Assembly: GCA_017998575.1 (NCBI GenBank)
Contig: JAGOCV010000241.1
Coordinates: 1-6,321 of the forward strand
From: Burkholderiaceae bacterium
Lineage (GTDB): Bacteria > Pseudomonadota > Gammaproteobacteria > Burkholderiales > Burkholderiaceae
Direction of reading: 5' to 3'
DNA length: 6,321 nt
The position numbers and the translations under genes are program-made. This document shows positions 1 through 6,321 of this stretch, in pieces (the first letter of the stretch is position 1; every line of letters starts with the position of its first letter). The notes beneath the pieces are model-generated. The model did no database searches. It was not told the origin of the DNA and worked only from the letters and a program-made list of their open reading frames with translations.

Positions 1-477
1 GATCTCGGCCGAGAGGATGAAGTCGGTGCGCACGGCGCCGCGGATCTTGTCCTTTTCCATCGCCACCAGCGCTTCGGGCGTGGGCGCCTGCTTGAGCCTG
101 CGCACATGCTCGGCGCGGCGGGCCGCCTCGTCTTCGTGGTGGTGCAGGAAGCGGTGGGCCAGCTTCTCGAACCCCTCGTAGCAGAGAAACGCGCCGCCGA
201 TCATGAGCAGCGGCGTCACCGCCCACGGGGCGAACTGGCTGATGACCAGCGCCGCCGGCACCAGGATGGCCTTGTTGAGCAGCGAGCCCTTGAACACCGC
301 CCAGACGACGGGCAACTCGCGCTCGGCGCGCACGCCAGTGACTTGTTGCGCATTGAGCGCCAGGTCATCGCCCAGCACGCCCGCCGTCTTGCGGGCCGCC
401 ACTTTGGTCATGACCGACACGTCGTCGAGCACGGTGGCGATGTCGTCGAGCAGGGCAAGGAGGCTGGCAGCGGCCAT
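1..477 (-). CDS. DUF808/YedI-family inner-membrane protein, partial (N-terminal 159 residues)
   Basis: Only the first 159 codons are in the window; the C-terminal part lies beyond base 1. The translation starts [20 protein letters not shown] and carries the [19 protein letters not shown] block (residues 30-48) and the [17 protein letters not shown] segment, both of which I recognise from E. coli YedI (DUF808, about 305 residues). Hydrophobic stretches at roughly residues 69-80 and 85-100 look like membrane segments and are followed by a charged, His-rich stretch ([10 protein letters not shown]). The family is an integral inner-membrane protein of unknown biochemical role, so no function is assigned. 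The ATG at 477 matches the family N-terminus, but no convincing Shine-Dalgarno precedes it. It lies downstream of purL on the same strand, separated by a strong terminator, so it is probably transcribed on its own. Confidence 0.9.
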   Translation of the reverse strand, partial: MAAASLLALLDDIATVLDDVSVMTKVAARKTAGVLGDDLALNAQQVTGVRAERELPVVWAVFKGSLLNKAILVPAALVISQFAPWAVTPLLMIGGAFLCYEGFEKLAHRFLHHHEDEAARRAEHVRRLKQAPTPEALVAMEKDKIRGAVRTDFILSAEI

Positions 478-500
478 GGCAGGTCAGGTGGAAGTCAGGA

Positions 501-519
501 AGCGGCCATCCTAGCCGCT
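501..519 (-). promoter_or_regulatory. Weak candidate promoter with small inverted repeat for the DUF808 gene
   Basis: On the minus strand TAGGAT (513-508) resembles a -10 hexamer and lies 30 bp upstream of the DUF808 ATG, after the purL terminator. It sits in the spacer of a perfect 6-bp inverted repeat, AGCGGC (501-506) and GCCGCT (514-519). No good -35 is visible at 16-18 bp spacing. The inverted repeat could be an operator or chance in GC-rich DNA. Confidence 0.25.
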
Positions 520-550
520 GGCCGCAACCCCGTGCGTGACAGCGCGAAAC

Positions 551-577
551 AAAAAAGCCCCGGCGCTACGCCGGGGC
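551..577 (-). terminator. Rho-independent terminator of purL
   Basis: A perfect 9-bp GC-rich stem (GCCCCGGCG at 557-565, CGCCGGGGC at 569-577) closes a 3-base loop. Read on the minus strand it is followed at once by six T residues (A-run at 551-556 on the plus strand), then G and TTT. It begins 23 bases after the purL stop codon. The plus-strand side has only a short TTT, so it works mainly for leftward transcription. It separates purL from the DUF808 gene. Confidence 0.92.
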
Positions 578-600
578 CTTTGCAGGCGGAGCTCTGCGCT

Positions 601-3600
601 TCAGCCGACCCAGCGGCGGGCATTGCGCCACAGGCGCATCCACGGGCTGAAGTCGCCGGCCTGACCCACCGTCCAGCTCATCTGCACGTTGCGGAACACG
701 CGCTCGGGGTGCGGCATCAGCGCGGTAAAGCGGCCATCGGGCGTCGTCACGGCCGTCAGGCCTTGGGGGCTGCCGTTGGGGTTGAACGGATAGGCCTCGG
801 TGGCCTGGCCATGGTGATCGACGAAGCGCATGGCGCCAATCACCCGGGCCGCGTCGCCGCGCCGCGCGAAGTTGGCGTAGCCCTCGCCGTGCGCCACGGC
901 GATCGGCAGGCGGCTGCCGGCCATGTCCTGGAAGAACAGGCTGGGCGAATCGAGCACCTCGACCATCGACAGGCGCGCCTCGAAGCGCTCGCTCTGGTTG
1001 GTGGTGAAACGCGGCCAGGCCTGGGCGCCGGGAATGATGTCGGCCAGCTCGGCGAACATCTGGCAGCCGTTGCACACGCCCAGACCGAAGGTGTCGGTGC
1101 GCGCGAAGAAGGCCTTGAACTGATCAGACAGCCGGTCGTTGAAGGTGATGCTGCGCGCCCACCCCACGCCGGCGCCCAGCGTGTCGCCGTAGCTGAAGCC
1201 GCCGCAGGCCACCACGCCGCGGAAGTCGGCCAGGTCGGCGCGGCCCGATTGCAGGTCGGTCATGTGGACGTCCCAGGCTTCGAAACCGGCTTCGCCGAAG
1301 GCCCAGGCCATCTCGACGTGCGAGTTGACGCCCTGCTCGCGCAGGATGGCCACGCGCGGCCTGGCCAGGTTGAGAAACGGCGCGGCCACGTCGTCCTGCG
1401 GATCGAAGGTGAGCGACACGTGCGCGCCAGGATCGGTGGGCTCGCCGGCGGCGGCGTGCTCGGCATCGGCGCAGGCGGGGTTGTCGCGCTCGCGCGCGAT
1501 CTTCCACGACACGCTGTCCCACACCTGGTGCAGGTCGGCCAGGCTGGCGCTGAAGACGGCCCGGGCGTCGCGCCACACCTGCACCTGTGCGGTCGCCGTG
1601 GCGTCGGACGCCGCGCTGCCCGGTTTGGGCCAGGCCGCGCTCTGCACCTTGCCCACGAAATGGCTGTGGCGCGAAAGGCCAAACTCGCGCAGCACCTGCA
1701 TGACGTCGTTGCGCTCGGCCGTGCGCACCTGCAGCAGCACGCCCAGCTCTTCCGAGAACAGTGCGCGCAGGGTGAGCTCTTCGCGGCGCGCGCTGACCTG
1801 CTGGGCCCAGTTCTTGGCATCGCCGTACTCGGCACGGCTGTCGCTGATGCCGTCGCCCTCGGTGACGAGCATGTCCACGTTGAGCGCCACGCCCACGTGA
1901 CCGGCGAAAGCCATCTCGCAGGCCGCGGCGAACAGGCCGCCGTCGCTGCGGTCGTGGTAGGCCAGGATGCGGCCCTGCGCGCGCAGGGTGTTCACGGCAT
2001 CGACCAGGCGCACCAGATCCTGCGCATCGGCCAGGTCGGGCACGTCGTCGGCCGCGCCTTCCTGCCCCAGCACCTGTGTGAGCACCGAGCCCGCGAGCCT
2101 GTTGCGGCCCCGGCCCAGGTCGACCAGCACCAGCGTGGTGTCGGCCTCGGTCGCGTCCAGTTCAGGCGTGAGCGTGCCGCGCACGTCGGCCAGCGTGGCG
2201 AAGGCGGTCACGATCAGGCTGACGGGGGACGTCACCTTCTTCGCGCCGGCCTCGTCTTTCCACTGGGTGCGCATCGACAGGCTGTCCTTGCCCACCGGTA
2301 CCGAGATGCCCAGCGCCGGGCACAGCTCCATGCCGACGGCACGCACGGTTTCGTACAGCGCGGCGTCTTCGCCGGCCTCGCCGCAGGCGGCCATCCAGTT
2401 GGCCGACAGCTTGACGCGGGCCAGCTCGATGGGCGCGGCCAGCAGGTTGGTGATGGCTTCGGCAACCGCCATGCGGCCCGAGGCGGGCGCGTTCCAGGCG
2501 GCCAGCGGCGTGCGCTCGCCCAGGCTCATGGCCTCGCCCGCGAAGCCGGCGTGGTCGGCCAGCGTCACGGCGCAGTCGGCCACGGGCACCTGCCATGGGC
2601 CGACCATCGGGTCGCGGTGCGACAGGCCACCCACCGTGCGGTCGCCGATGGTGACCAGAAAGCGCTTGGAGGCCACCGTGGGGTGGCTCAGCACGCCGAT
2701 GGCGGCCTGCTGCAGATCGACGCCCGTGAGGTCGAGCGGCTGGAACTCGCGCTCCACCGTCTTCACGTCGCGGTGCATGCGCGGCGGCTTGCCGAGCAGG
2801 ACGTCCATCGGCATGTCGACCGGGTTCTCATCGGCCGCCAGCACCAGTTGGCGCTCTTGGGTCGCCACGCCGACCACGGAGAACGGGCAGCGCTCGCGTT
2901 CGCAGAAGGCGCGGAACTGATCGAGCGACTCGGGCGCGATGGCCAGCACGTAGCGTTCCTGGCTCTCGTTGCACCAGATTTCCTTGGGCGCCAGGCCCGA
3001 TTCCTCGAGCGGCACGGCGGCCAGCTCGAAGCGCGCACCCCGGCCGGCGTCGTTGGTCAGCTCCGGGAAGGCGTTCGACAGGCCGCCCGCGCCCACGTCG
3101 TGGATGGCGAGGATGGGATTGGCCGCGCCCTGGGCCCAGCAGTGGTTGATGACCTCCTGCGCCCGGCGCTCGATCTCGGGGTTGCCGCGCTGCACCGAAT
3201 CGAAATCGAGTTCGGCCGCGTTGGCGCCGGTGGCCATGGAGCTGGCGGCGCCGCCGCCCATGCCGATGCGCATGCCCGGGCCGCCCAGCTGGATCAGCAG
3301 GCTGCCGGCCGGGAACTCGATCTTCTTCGTCTGGCCGGCGTCGATCTGGCCCAGGCCGCCCGCGATCATGATGGGCTTGTGGTAGCCGCGCTCCACGCCG
3401 CCCACGCGCTGTTCGTACTCGCGGAAGTAACCCAGCAGGTTGGGCCGGCCGAACTCGTTGTTGAAGGCAGCGCCGCCCAGCGGCCCCTCGGTCATGATGG
3501 CCAGCGGACTGGCGATGTGCGCAGGGCGGCCGATGCTGGCGCCCTCCTGTGGCCACAGCTTCGACACGGTGAAGCCGGTCAGGCCCGCCTTGGGGCGCGA

Positions 3601-4632
3601 GCCGCGGCCGGTGGCGCCCTCGTCGCGGATCTCGCCGCCCGCGCCGGTGGAAGCGCCCGGGAACGGGGAAATGGCCGTGGGGTGGTTGTGCGTCTCCACC
3701 TTCATAAGCACGTGGTGCACGGCGTCCTGGCGCTCGTAGGCCGCCGCCGCCGTGCCCCGTGGGGCCAGCAGGCGCCGCACGGCGCTGCCTTCCATCACCG
3801 AAGCGTTGTCCGAATAGGCCACCACCGTGTGTTGCGGGTGGGTCTGGTGCGTGTGGCGGATCATGCCGAACATGCTCTTGTCCTGCGCCACGCCGTCGAT
3901 GGTGAAACTGGCGTTGAAGATCTTGTGGCGGCAGTGCTCGCTGTTGGCCTGCGCGAACATCATCAGCTCGACGTCGGTGGGGTTGCGGGCCAGTCCCGTG
4001 AACGCATCCACGAGATAGTCGATCTCGTCGTCGGCCAGCGCCAGGCCGAAGCGCAGGTTGGCCGCCTCCAGCTCGGCGCGCCCGCCGCCCAGCACGTCCA
4101 CGTGTTCCATGGGCGCGGCGTCCAGTTCGGTGAAGAGGCGCGCGGCATCTTCGTGGCTGGCCACCACGCTCTCGGTCATGCGGTCGTGCAGCAGCGCGGC
4201 CACCTCGGCCATCTGCGCCGCCGTGGGCTCGGGCTTGGAGAGAAGCGCGCCACGCAGCACGAGGCGGTATTCGGTCACGCGCTCGACGCGGCGCACCGCC
4301 AGGCCGCAGTTGCGCGCGATGTCGCTGGCCTTGGAGGCCCAGGGCGACACCGTGCCCAGCCGGGGCGTGACGACGATCAGCGGGCCCGTGGCCGGGCCTT
4401 CGTAGGGCTCGCCATAAGCGAGCAGCGCGGCCAGGCGCTCGCGCGCGGCTTCGTCGGGCGGTGCGTCGGTGGCGACCAGGTGGACGTGGCGCGCGGCCAG
4501 GCCGGCGATGCGTTCGTGGATGGCCTGCAGGCGCGGCAGGAGCTGGCGGACACGGAAGTCGCTGAGGGCGTTGCCGCCCTCGAAGAAGGTGATGTGCTGG
4601 GTCACGGAGGTGGCCTTGGGGTGGGGTCGCAT
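601..4632 (-). CDS. purL: Phosphoribosylformylglycinamidine synthase (FGAM synthase, single-chain form)
   Basis: This enzyme makes FGAM from FGAR, glutamine and ATP, step 4 of de novo purine synthesis, in the cytoplasm. At 1343 residues it matches the long one-chain PurL of proteobacteria (about 1300), which fuses an N-terminal PurS-like part, two ATP-binding synthase halves and a C-terminal class I glutamine amidotransferase. Landmarks, counted from the [14 protein letters not shown] near 227-237; the [16 protein letters not shown] block from 311; VGKDSLSM near 780-787; ACGGFSYGD around 1143; the amidotransferase nucleophile Cys1187 in GVCNGCQMF; and His1308 and Glu1310 of the triad in MPHPERVFR. 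No frameshift or missing key residue is seen. The family N-terminus ([14 protein letters not shown]) suggests that the GTG at 4605 (VTQHITFF) is the real start, with AAGG 8 bases upstream. The ATG at 4632 adds nine atypical residues and lacks a ribosome site. The gene is divergent from the effector-like gene and ends in a strong terminator. Confidence 0.98.
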   Translation of the reverse strand: MRPHPKATSVTQHITFFEGGNALSDFRVRQLLPRLQAIHERIAGLAARHVHLVATDAPPDEAARERLAALLAYGEPYEGPATGPLIVVTPRLGTVSPWASKASDIARNCGLAVRRVERVTEYRLVLRGALLSKPEPTAAQMAEVAALLHDRMTESVVASHEDAARLFTELDAAPMEHVDVLGGGRAELEAANLRFGLALADDEIDYLVDAFTGLARNPTDVELMMFAQANSEHCRHKIFNASFTIDGVAQDKSMFGMIRHTHQTHPQHTVVAYSDNASVMEGSAVRRLLAPRGTAAAAYERQDAVHHVLMKVETHNHPTAISPFPGASTGAGGEIRDEGATGRGSRPKAGLTGFTVSKLWPQEGASIGRPAHIASPLAIMTEGPLGGAAFNNEFGRPNLLGYFREYEQRVGGVERGYHKPIMIAGGLGQIDAGQTKKIEFPAGSLLIQLGGPGMRIGMGGGAASSMATGANAAELDFDSVQRGNPEIERRAQEVINHCWAQGAANPILAIHDVGAGGLSNAFPELTNDAGRGARFELAAVPLEESGLAPKEIWCNESQERYVLAIAPESLDQFRAFCERERCPFSVVGVATQERQLVLAADENPVDMPMDVLLGKPPRMHRDVKTVEREFQPLDLTGVDLQQAAIGVLSHPTVASKRFLVTIGDRTVGGLSHRDPMVGPWQVPVADCAVTLADHAGFAGEAMSLGERTPLAAWNAPASGRMAVAEAITNLLAAPIELARVKLSANWMAACGEAGEDAALYETVRAVGMELCPALGISVPVGKDSLSMRTQWKDEAGAKKVTSPVSLIVTAFATLADVRGTLTPELDATEADTTLVLVDLGRGRNRLAGSVLTQVLGQEGAADDVPDLADAQDLVRLVDAVNTLRAQGRILAYHDRSDGGLFAAACEMAFAGHVGVALNVDMLVTEGDGISDSRAEYGDAKNWAQQVSARREELTLRALFSEELGVLLQVRTAERNDVMQVLREFGLSRHSHFVGKVQSAAWPKPGSAASDATATAQVQVWRDARAVFSASLADLHQVWDSVSWKIARERDNPACADAEHAAAGEPTDPGAHVSLTFDPQDDVAAPFLNLARPRVAILREQGVNSHVEMAWAFGEAGFEAWDVHMTDLQSGRADLADFRGVVACGGFSYGDTLGAGVGWARSITFNDRLSDQFKAFFARTDTFGLGVCNGCQMFAELADIIPGAQAWPRFTTNQSERFEARLSMVEVLDSPSLFFQDMAGSRLPIAVAHGEGYANFARRGDAARVIGAMRFVDHHGQATEAYPFNPNGSPQGLTAVTTPDGRFTALMPHPERVFRNVQMSWTVGQAGDFSPWMRLWRNARRWVG

Positions 4633-4665
4633 GCGCCGCTGACTGGGGCGCGCGCGAAAGGCGGG

Positions 4666-4694
4666 ATTTTAACGTGGCGACGTGGCTGCACGAC
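4666..4694 (-). promoter_or_regulatory. Candidate purL promoter
   Basis: Read leftward, TAAAAT (4671-4666) is a good -10 hexamer in otherwise very GC-rich DNA. At 17 bp spacing the -35 position reads GTCGTG (4694-4689), which is poor. Transcription would start near 4660, giving a leader of about 28 bases to the ATG at 4632 or about 55 to the preferred GTG at 4605. The -10 is followed by CCCGCC, sharing the 9-mer AATCCCGCC with the map promoter. No purine operator or riboswitch was recognised. Confidence 0.45.
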
Positions 4695-4713
4695 GGGCCG
4701 GATCACGCCCGCC

Positions 4714-4727
4714 TGCCGCACGCGGCA
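4714..4727. repeat. 14-bp palindrome between divergent promoters
   Basis: TGCCGC (4714-4719), a 2-base spacer, then GCGGCA (4722-4727) form a perfect inverted repeat. It lies about 55-65 bp upstream of the inferred purL start and 6 bp before the PIP box. It could be a dimeric regulator site, but GC-rich DNA yields such palindromes by chance. Confidence 0.3.
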
Positions 4728-4733
4728 CGCGGC

Positions 4734-4758
4734 TTCGCATCAACCGGTGCGGTTTCGC
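4734..4758 (+). promoter_or_regulatory. PIP box (HrpX/HrpB-type regulatory site)
   Basis: TTCGC at 4734-4738 and TTCGC at 4754-4758 are separated by exactly 15 bases, a perfect match to the plant-inducible-promoter consensus TTCGC-N15-TTCGC. In Xanthomonas and plant-pathogenic Acidovorax this element is bound by the AraC-type activator HrpX; the related hrpII box of Ralstonia is bound by HrpB. Functional boxes are usually followed after 30-32 bases by a -10 of the form YANNNT. Here GACGAT (4790-4795) lies 31 bases downstream and matches the A and T, with G in place of Y. A possible ribosome site (AGAG at 4815-4818) and the ATG at 4827 follow in sensible order. Sequence and spacing are seen directly; activity is inferred. 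Confidence 0.8.
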
Positions 4759-4826
4759 GGCCCGCGACACCCGGAGCGGTGGCCCAAGGGACGATCGAAC
4801 CATCGAAAACCACCAGAGAAGCCATC

Positions 4827-5735
4827 ATGTTTCCGAACACTTCGGGCCGCACCACGCCGGACGCGTATCTCCTGACCCGTCAGAACTTCTGCGCGTCTGA
4901 CTGGGACGTCAATCCGACGTGCGCCAAGCCCGTCAGTTACCAGGCCTTGACAGCAGGCATGCCGTCGCAGGACCACACGCCTACGGGCGACGCCTACCCT
5001 TGCGGCACCTTCGTTGCCAGCCCGGCTTCGACCTTGAGTCCGTACGCGGCCGAGTTCAGTCCTGCGTCGCAGCATCCGGCCAGCCAGGTGGACTGGGTGA
5101 CCCCAGTGCGCACCAGCGGCGGCACTCACCCCCCGATTCTGATCCCGGGCTACCTGAATCGGTACCTGGCGATGAAAGATCCTGACGCGGCCCTCAACGT
5201 GATGGATGCGCAGCTGCGCGCTGCGCAACCCCGCACCGCGCCCCCCGCGCGAGGCGAAACGACTTCGGCCGTCCGGGCGCTTCAGATTCTGCCGCTCACG
5301 CCCGCAGGCGATAAGACCGCATGGGCACTGATGGAGCACCTGAACCTGATGAAACAGGAGGAGCACAGCGCCGACACGACGCGTGAGGGCATGGTGCACG
5401 CCCTGGTCCGGCAGCGCGGCGGTTCCGATGTGGTCATGCGGGCCGACTGCCACGGCGTGTGGAACGAGAACTTTCTCCAGGCCGTTCTCGACCAGACTTT
5501 CCGCGACTGGAAGCGCGCTCCACAGACTGGATTGAAGATCAAGGCGGATTCAGAGCGCCTGCGCAAGATCGAAGAGATCTGCGTTGAACACGGCTATGTG
5601 CCGCACAGGTATGACTCGACCCAAACGCTGCTGCTGAAGAAGGAGTACACCCTGGCCCGCCACCGCCCGTGCCCGAATGACACCGAGCCGGTCCGCAAGG
5701 CCATGACCGCCATGACCGCCATGAGCCCGCCATGA
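4827..5735 (+). CDS. Unrecognised 302-residue protein, candidate type III secreted effector
   Basis: I do not recognise a family, and no enzymatic role is assigned. The start ATG at 4827 follows AGAG by 8 bases and lies 68 bases after the PIP box; an upstream in-frame GTG at 4674 would put the PIP box inside the gene and is rejected. Residues 1-100 contain about 36 Ser, Thr or Pro (15 in the first 50), and the first acidic residue is at 12, which resembles type III secretion signals. No lipoprotein signal peptide or membrane segment is evident. From about residue 103 the chain becomes more ordered (PILIPGYLNRYLAMKDP), with a Pro/Arg-rich linker at 134-143 and a predicted mainly helical part from about 148 to 280, including ADCHGVWNENFLQAV (206-220) and DSERLRKIEEICVEHGY (241-257). 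The tail KAMTAMTAMSPP is encoded by the tandem repeat array. GC is about 62% in five counted lines, below purL. Alternatives: a non-secreted HrpX-regulated protein, or an orphan gene with a chance PIP box. Confidence 0.85.
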   Translation: MFPNTSGRTTPDAYLLTRQNFCASDWDVNPTCAKPVSYQALTAGMPSQDHTPTGDAYPCGTFVASPASTLSPYAAEFSPASQHPASQVDWVTPVRTSGGTHPPILIPGYLNRYLAMKDPDAALNVMDAQLRAAQPRTAPPARGETTSAVRALQILPLTPAGDKTAWALMEHLNLMKQEEHSADTTREGMVHALVRQRGGSDVVMRADCHGVWNENFLQAVLDQTFRDWKRAPQTGLKIKADSERLRKIEEICVEHGYVPHRYDSTQTLLLKKEYTLARHRPCPNDTEPVRKAMTAMTAMSPP

Positions 5736-5827
5736 GCCCGCCATGAGCCCGCCATGAGCCCGCCATGAGCCCGCCGTGAGCCCGCCGTGAGCCCGCCGTG
5801 AGCCCGCCGTGAGCCCGCCGTGAGCGC
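5700..5827 (+). repeat. Tandem array: 2 x 9 bp plus 10 x 11 bp
   Basis: The array has three blocks. Two 9-bp units GCCATGACC span 5700-5717. Five identical 11-bp units GCCATGAGCCC span 5718-5772. Five units GCCGTGAGCCC span 5773-5827, the last reading GCCGTGAGCGC. The second and third blocks differ by one A-to-G change at position 4. The array overlaps the last codons and stop of the effector-like gene; the in-frame TGA is in the second 11-bp unit. It continues into the spacer before map. Because 11 is not a multiple of 3, the TGA of successive units stops all three plus-strand frames, while the minus strand is open in all three. Near-identity of the units suggests recent expansion by slippage or unequal crossing over. 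Confidence 0.97.
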
Positions 5828-5852
5828 GCCCGCGCCCATGGGTGGCCGCGCT
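5823..5852. other. Imperfect inverted repeat between array and map
   Basis: AGCGCG (5823-5828) can pair with CGCGCT (5847-5852). An inner GCC/GGC pair (5834-5836 with 5844-5846) gives a stem with a 5-base bulge on the left. The left arm is part of the last, degenerate repeat unit. No T-tract follows, so it is a weak candidate for the missing terminator of the effector-like gene; nothing better is seen in 5736-5884. Confidence 0.2.
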
Positions 5853-5881
5853 GTATGAATCCCTACGCCTGCGCAGGTGCC

Positions 5882-5900
5882 GGGTGGGATAATCCCGCCC
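5882..5900 (+). promoter_or_regulatory. Extended -10 promoter of map, likely leaderless start
   Basis: TGG (5885-5887) directly precedes GATAAT (5888-5893), giving an extended -10 of the form TGN-TATAAT. Only eight bases separate the hexamer from the map ATG at 5902, so transcription would begin at or next to the ATG. No Shine-Dalgarno is visible. The -35 position (5865-5870, ACGCCT) is poor, as is common for extended -10 promoters. The -10 lies inside an imperfect palindrome, GGGTGGGAT (5882-5890) and ATCCCGCCC (5892-5900), with one mismatch. Confidence 0.55.
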
Positions 5901-5901
5901 C

Positions 5902-6321
5902 ATGAGCATCACGATCAAGAGCGCCGCCGACATCGAAGGCATGCGCACCGCCTGCCGCCTCGCCTCCGAGGTGCTGGACTACCTCACGCCGCACATCCAG
6001 GCGGGCGTCACCACCAAGGAAATCGACCGGCTCGCCCATGAGTACATGGTCGACGTGCAGGGCACGAAATCGGCCACGCTGGGCTACCAGCCGCAGGGCT
6101 ACCCGCCCTACCCGGCCTCGCTGTGCACATCGCTCAACCATGTCGTCTGCCACGGCATCCCGAACGAGAAGCCGCTCAAGAAGGGCGACATCATGAACGT
6201 GGACGTCACCGTCATCACGCCCGAGGGCTGGTACGGCGACAACTCGCGCATGTACATCATCGGCGACGCGTCGATCCAGGCCAGGCGCCTGTGTCAGGTG
6301 ACCTTCGACGCGATGTGGATC
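5902..6321 (+). CDS. map: Type I methionine aminopeptidase, partial (N-terminal 140 residues)
   Basis: The enzyme removes the initiator Met from new proteins whose second residue is small; it acts in the cytosol and uses two metal ions. The translation begins MSITIKSAADIEGMRTACRL and aligns by eye with E. coli Map (264 residues). His84 in VVCHGIP corresponds to the conserved active-site His79 of E. coli, and Asp101 (NVDVT) and Asp113 (GDNSRM) correspond to metal ligands Asp97 and Asp108. The remaining ligands (His and two Glu) lie beyond the window. GYQPQGYPPYPASLC (61-75) is longer than the E. coli GYHGYPKSVC segment, which I take as a lineage variant. The reading frame is intact to the last base. 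The ATG is chosen because the family N-terminus begins there and the -10 box lies immediately upstream. Confidence 0.97.
   Translation, partial: MSITIKSAADIEGMRTACRLASEVLDYLTPHIQAGVTTKEIDRLAHEYMVDVQGTKSATLGYQPQGYPPYPASLCTSLNHVVCHGIPNEKPLKKGDIMNVDVTVITPEGWYGDNSRMYIIGDASIQARRLCQVTFDAMWI

Noticed and set aside
4633..4651. Small inverted repeat GCGCC/GGCGC just upstream of the purL ATG as a leader hairpin or riboswitch
   Set aside because: Only 5-bp arms with a 9-base loop, expected by chance in such GC-rich DNA, and no purine riboswitch features are present.
4674..4826. Upstream GTG start giving a 353-residue form of the effector-like protein
   Set aside because: It would place the PIP box and the -10-like box inside the coding region, and the added 51 residues read like translated spacer. 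The ATG at 4827 has a ribosome site and the expected distance from the promoter.
106..4875. Uninterrupted plus-strand reading frame of 1589 codons antisense to purL and the DUF808 gene
   Set aside because: Its codons align exactly opposite those of purL and the DUF808 gene, so a stop could arise only from sense codons TTA, CTA or TCA, which are rare in GC-rich genes. The translation is a His/Arg/Gly/Ala/Gln-rich shadow, and it runs through the purL terminator and past the purL start.
4740..5453. 237-codon minus-strand frame opposite the effector-like gene
   Set aside because: It overlaps the PIP box and the gene on the other strand, has no ribosome site seen, and its composition is that of an antisense shadow. 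The plus-strand gene has promoter and start signals.
5700..5827. CRISPR array
   Set aside because: The units are 9-11 bp and directly adjacent, with no unique spacers. This is a simple tandem repeat.
5550..5948. Minus-strand frames with an 11-residue repeat (GLTAGSRRAHG type)
   Set aside because: The repeat is just the 11-bp array read on the opposite strand, where no unit contains a stop in any frame. The frame starts inside map and runs into the effector-like gene, so it is not supported as a gene.
5863..6153. 96-codon minus-strand frame opposite map
   Set aside because: map is certain on the plus strand, and this frame is its antisense shadow.

Overview
The window looks like chromosomal DNA of a plant-associated betaproteobacterium, most likely Comamonadaceae (Acidovorax/Paracidovorax type). 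Base composition is very GC-rich: about 74% in three 60-base lines of purL counted by hand. The PurL and Map proteins read as typical betaproteobacterial forms. A perfect plant-inducible-promoter (PIP) box is present. The genus is an inference from these features, not the result of a search.

Layout, left to right. (1) Positions 1-477, minus strand: the N-terminal half of a DUF808/YedI-type inner-membrane protein, cut by the window edge. (2) 478-600: a spacer holding the purL intrinsic terminator (557-577 plus a T-tract) and a weak candidate promoter for the DUF808 gene. (3) 601-4632, minus strand: full-length purL (FGAM synthase), the longest gene here; a GTG at 4605 fits the family N-terminus better than the ATG at 4632. 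(4) 4633-4826: a divergent spacer with a -10-like box for purL, a 14-bp palindrome, and a PIP box (TTCGC-N15-TTCGC, 4734-4758) facing right. (5) 4827-5735, plus strand: an unrecognised 302-residue protein with a Ser/Thr/Pro-rich N-terminus and lower GC (about 62% in five counted lines). (6) 5700-5827: a tandem array of two 9-bp and ten 11-bp units that overlaps the 3' end of that gene. (7) 5902-6321, plus strand: the first 140 codons of map (methionine aminopeptidase), with an extended -10 box so close to the ATG that the mRNA may be leaderless.

The housekeeping genes purL (purine synthesis) and map (N-terminal Met removal) have no functional link to the gene between them. The most interesting element is that middle gene. 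The PIP box, its position 68 bp upstream of the ATG, the N-terminal composition and the lower GC together suggest a type III secreted effector controlled by an HrpX/HrpB-type activator, possibly undescribed. This rests on context and composition; no known effector domain was recognised. The 11-bp array at its 3' end is a second unusual structure.
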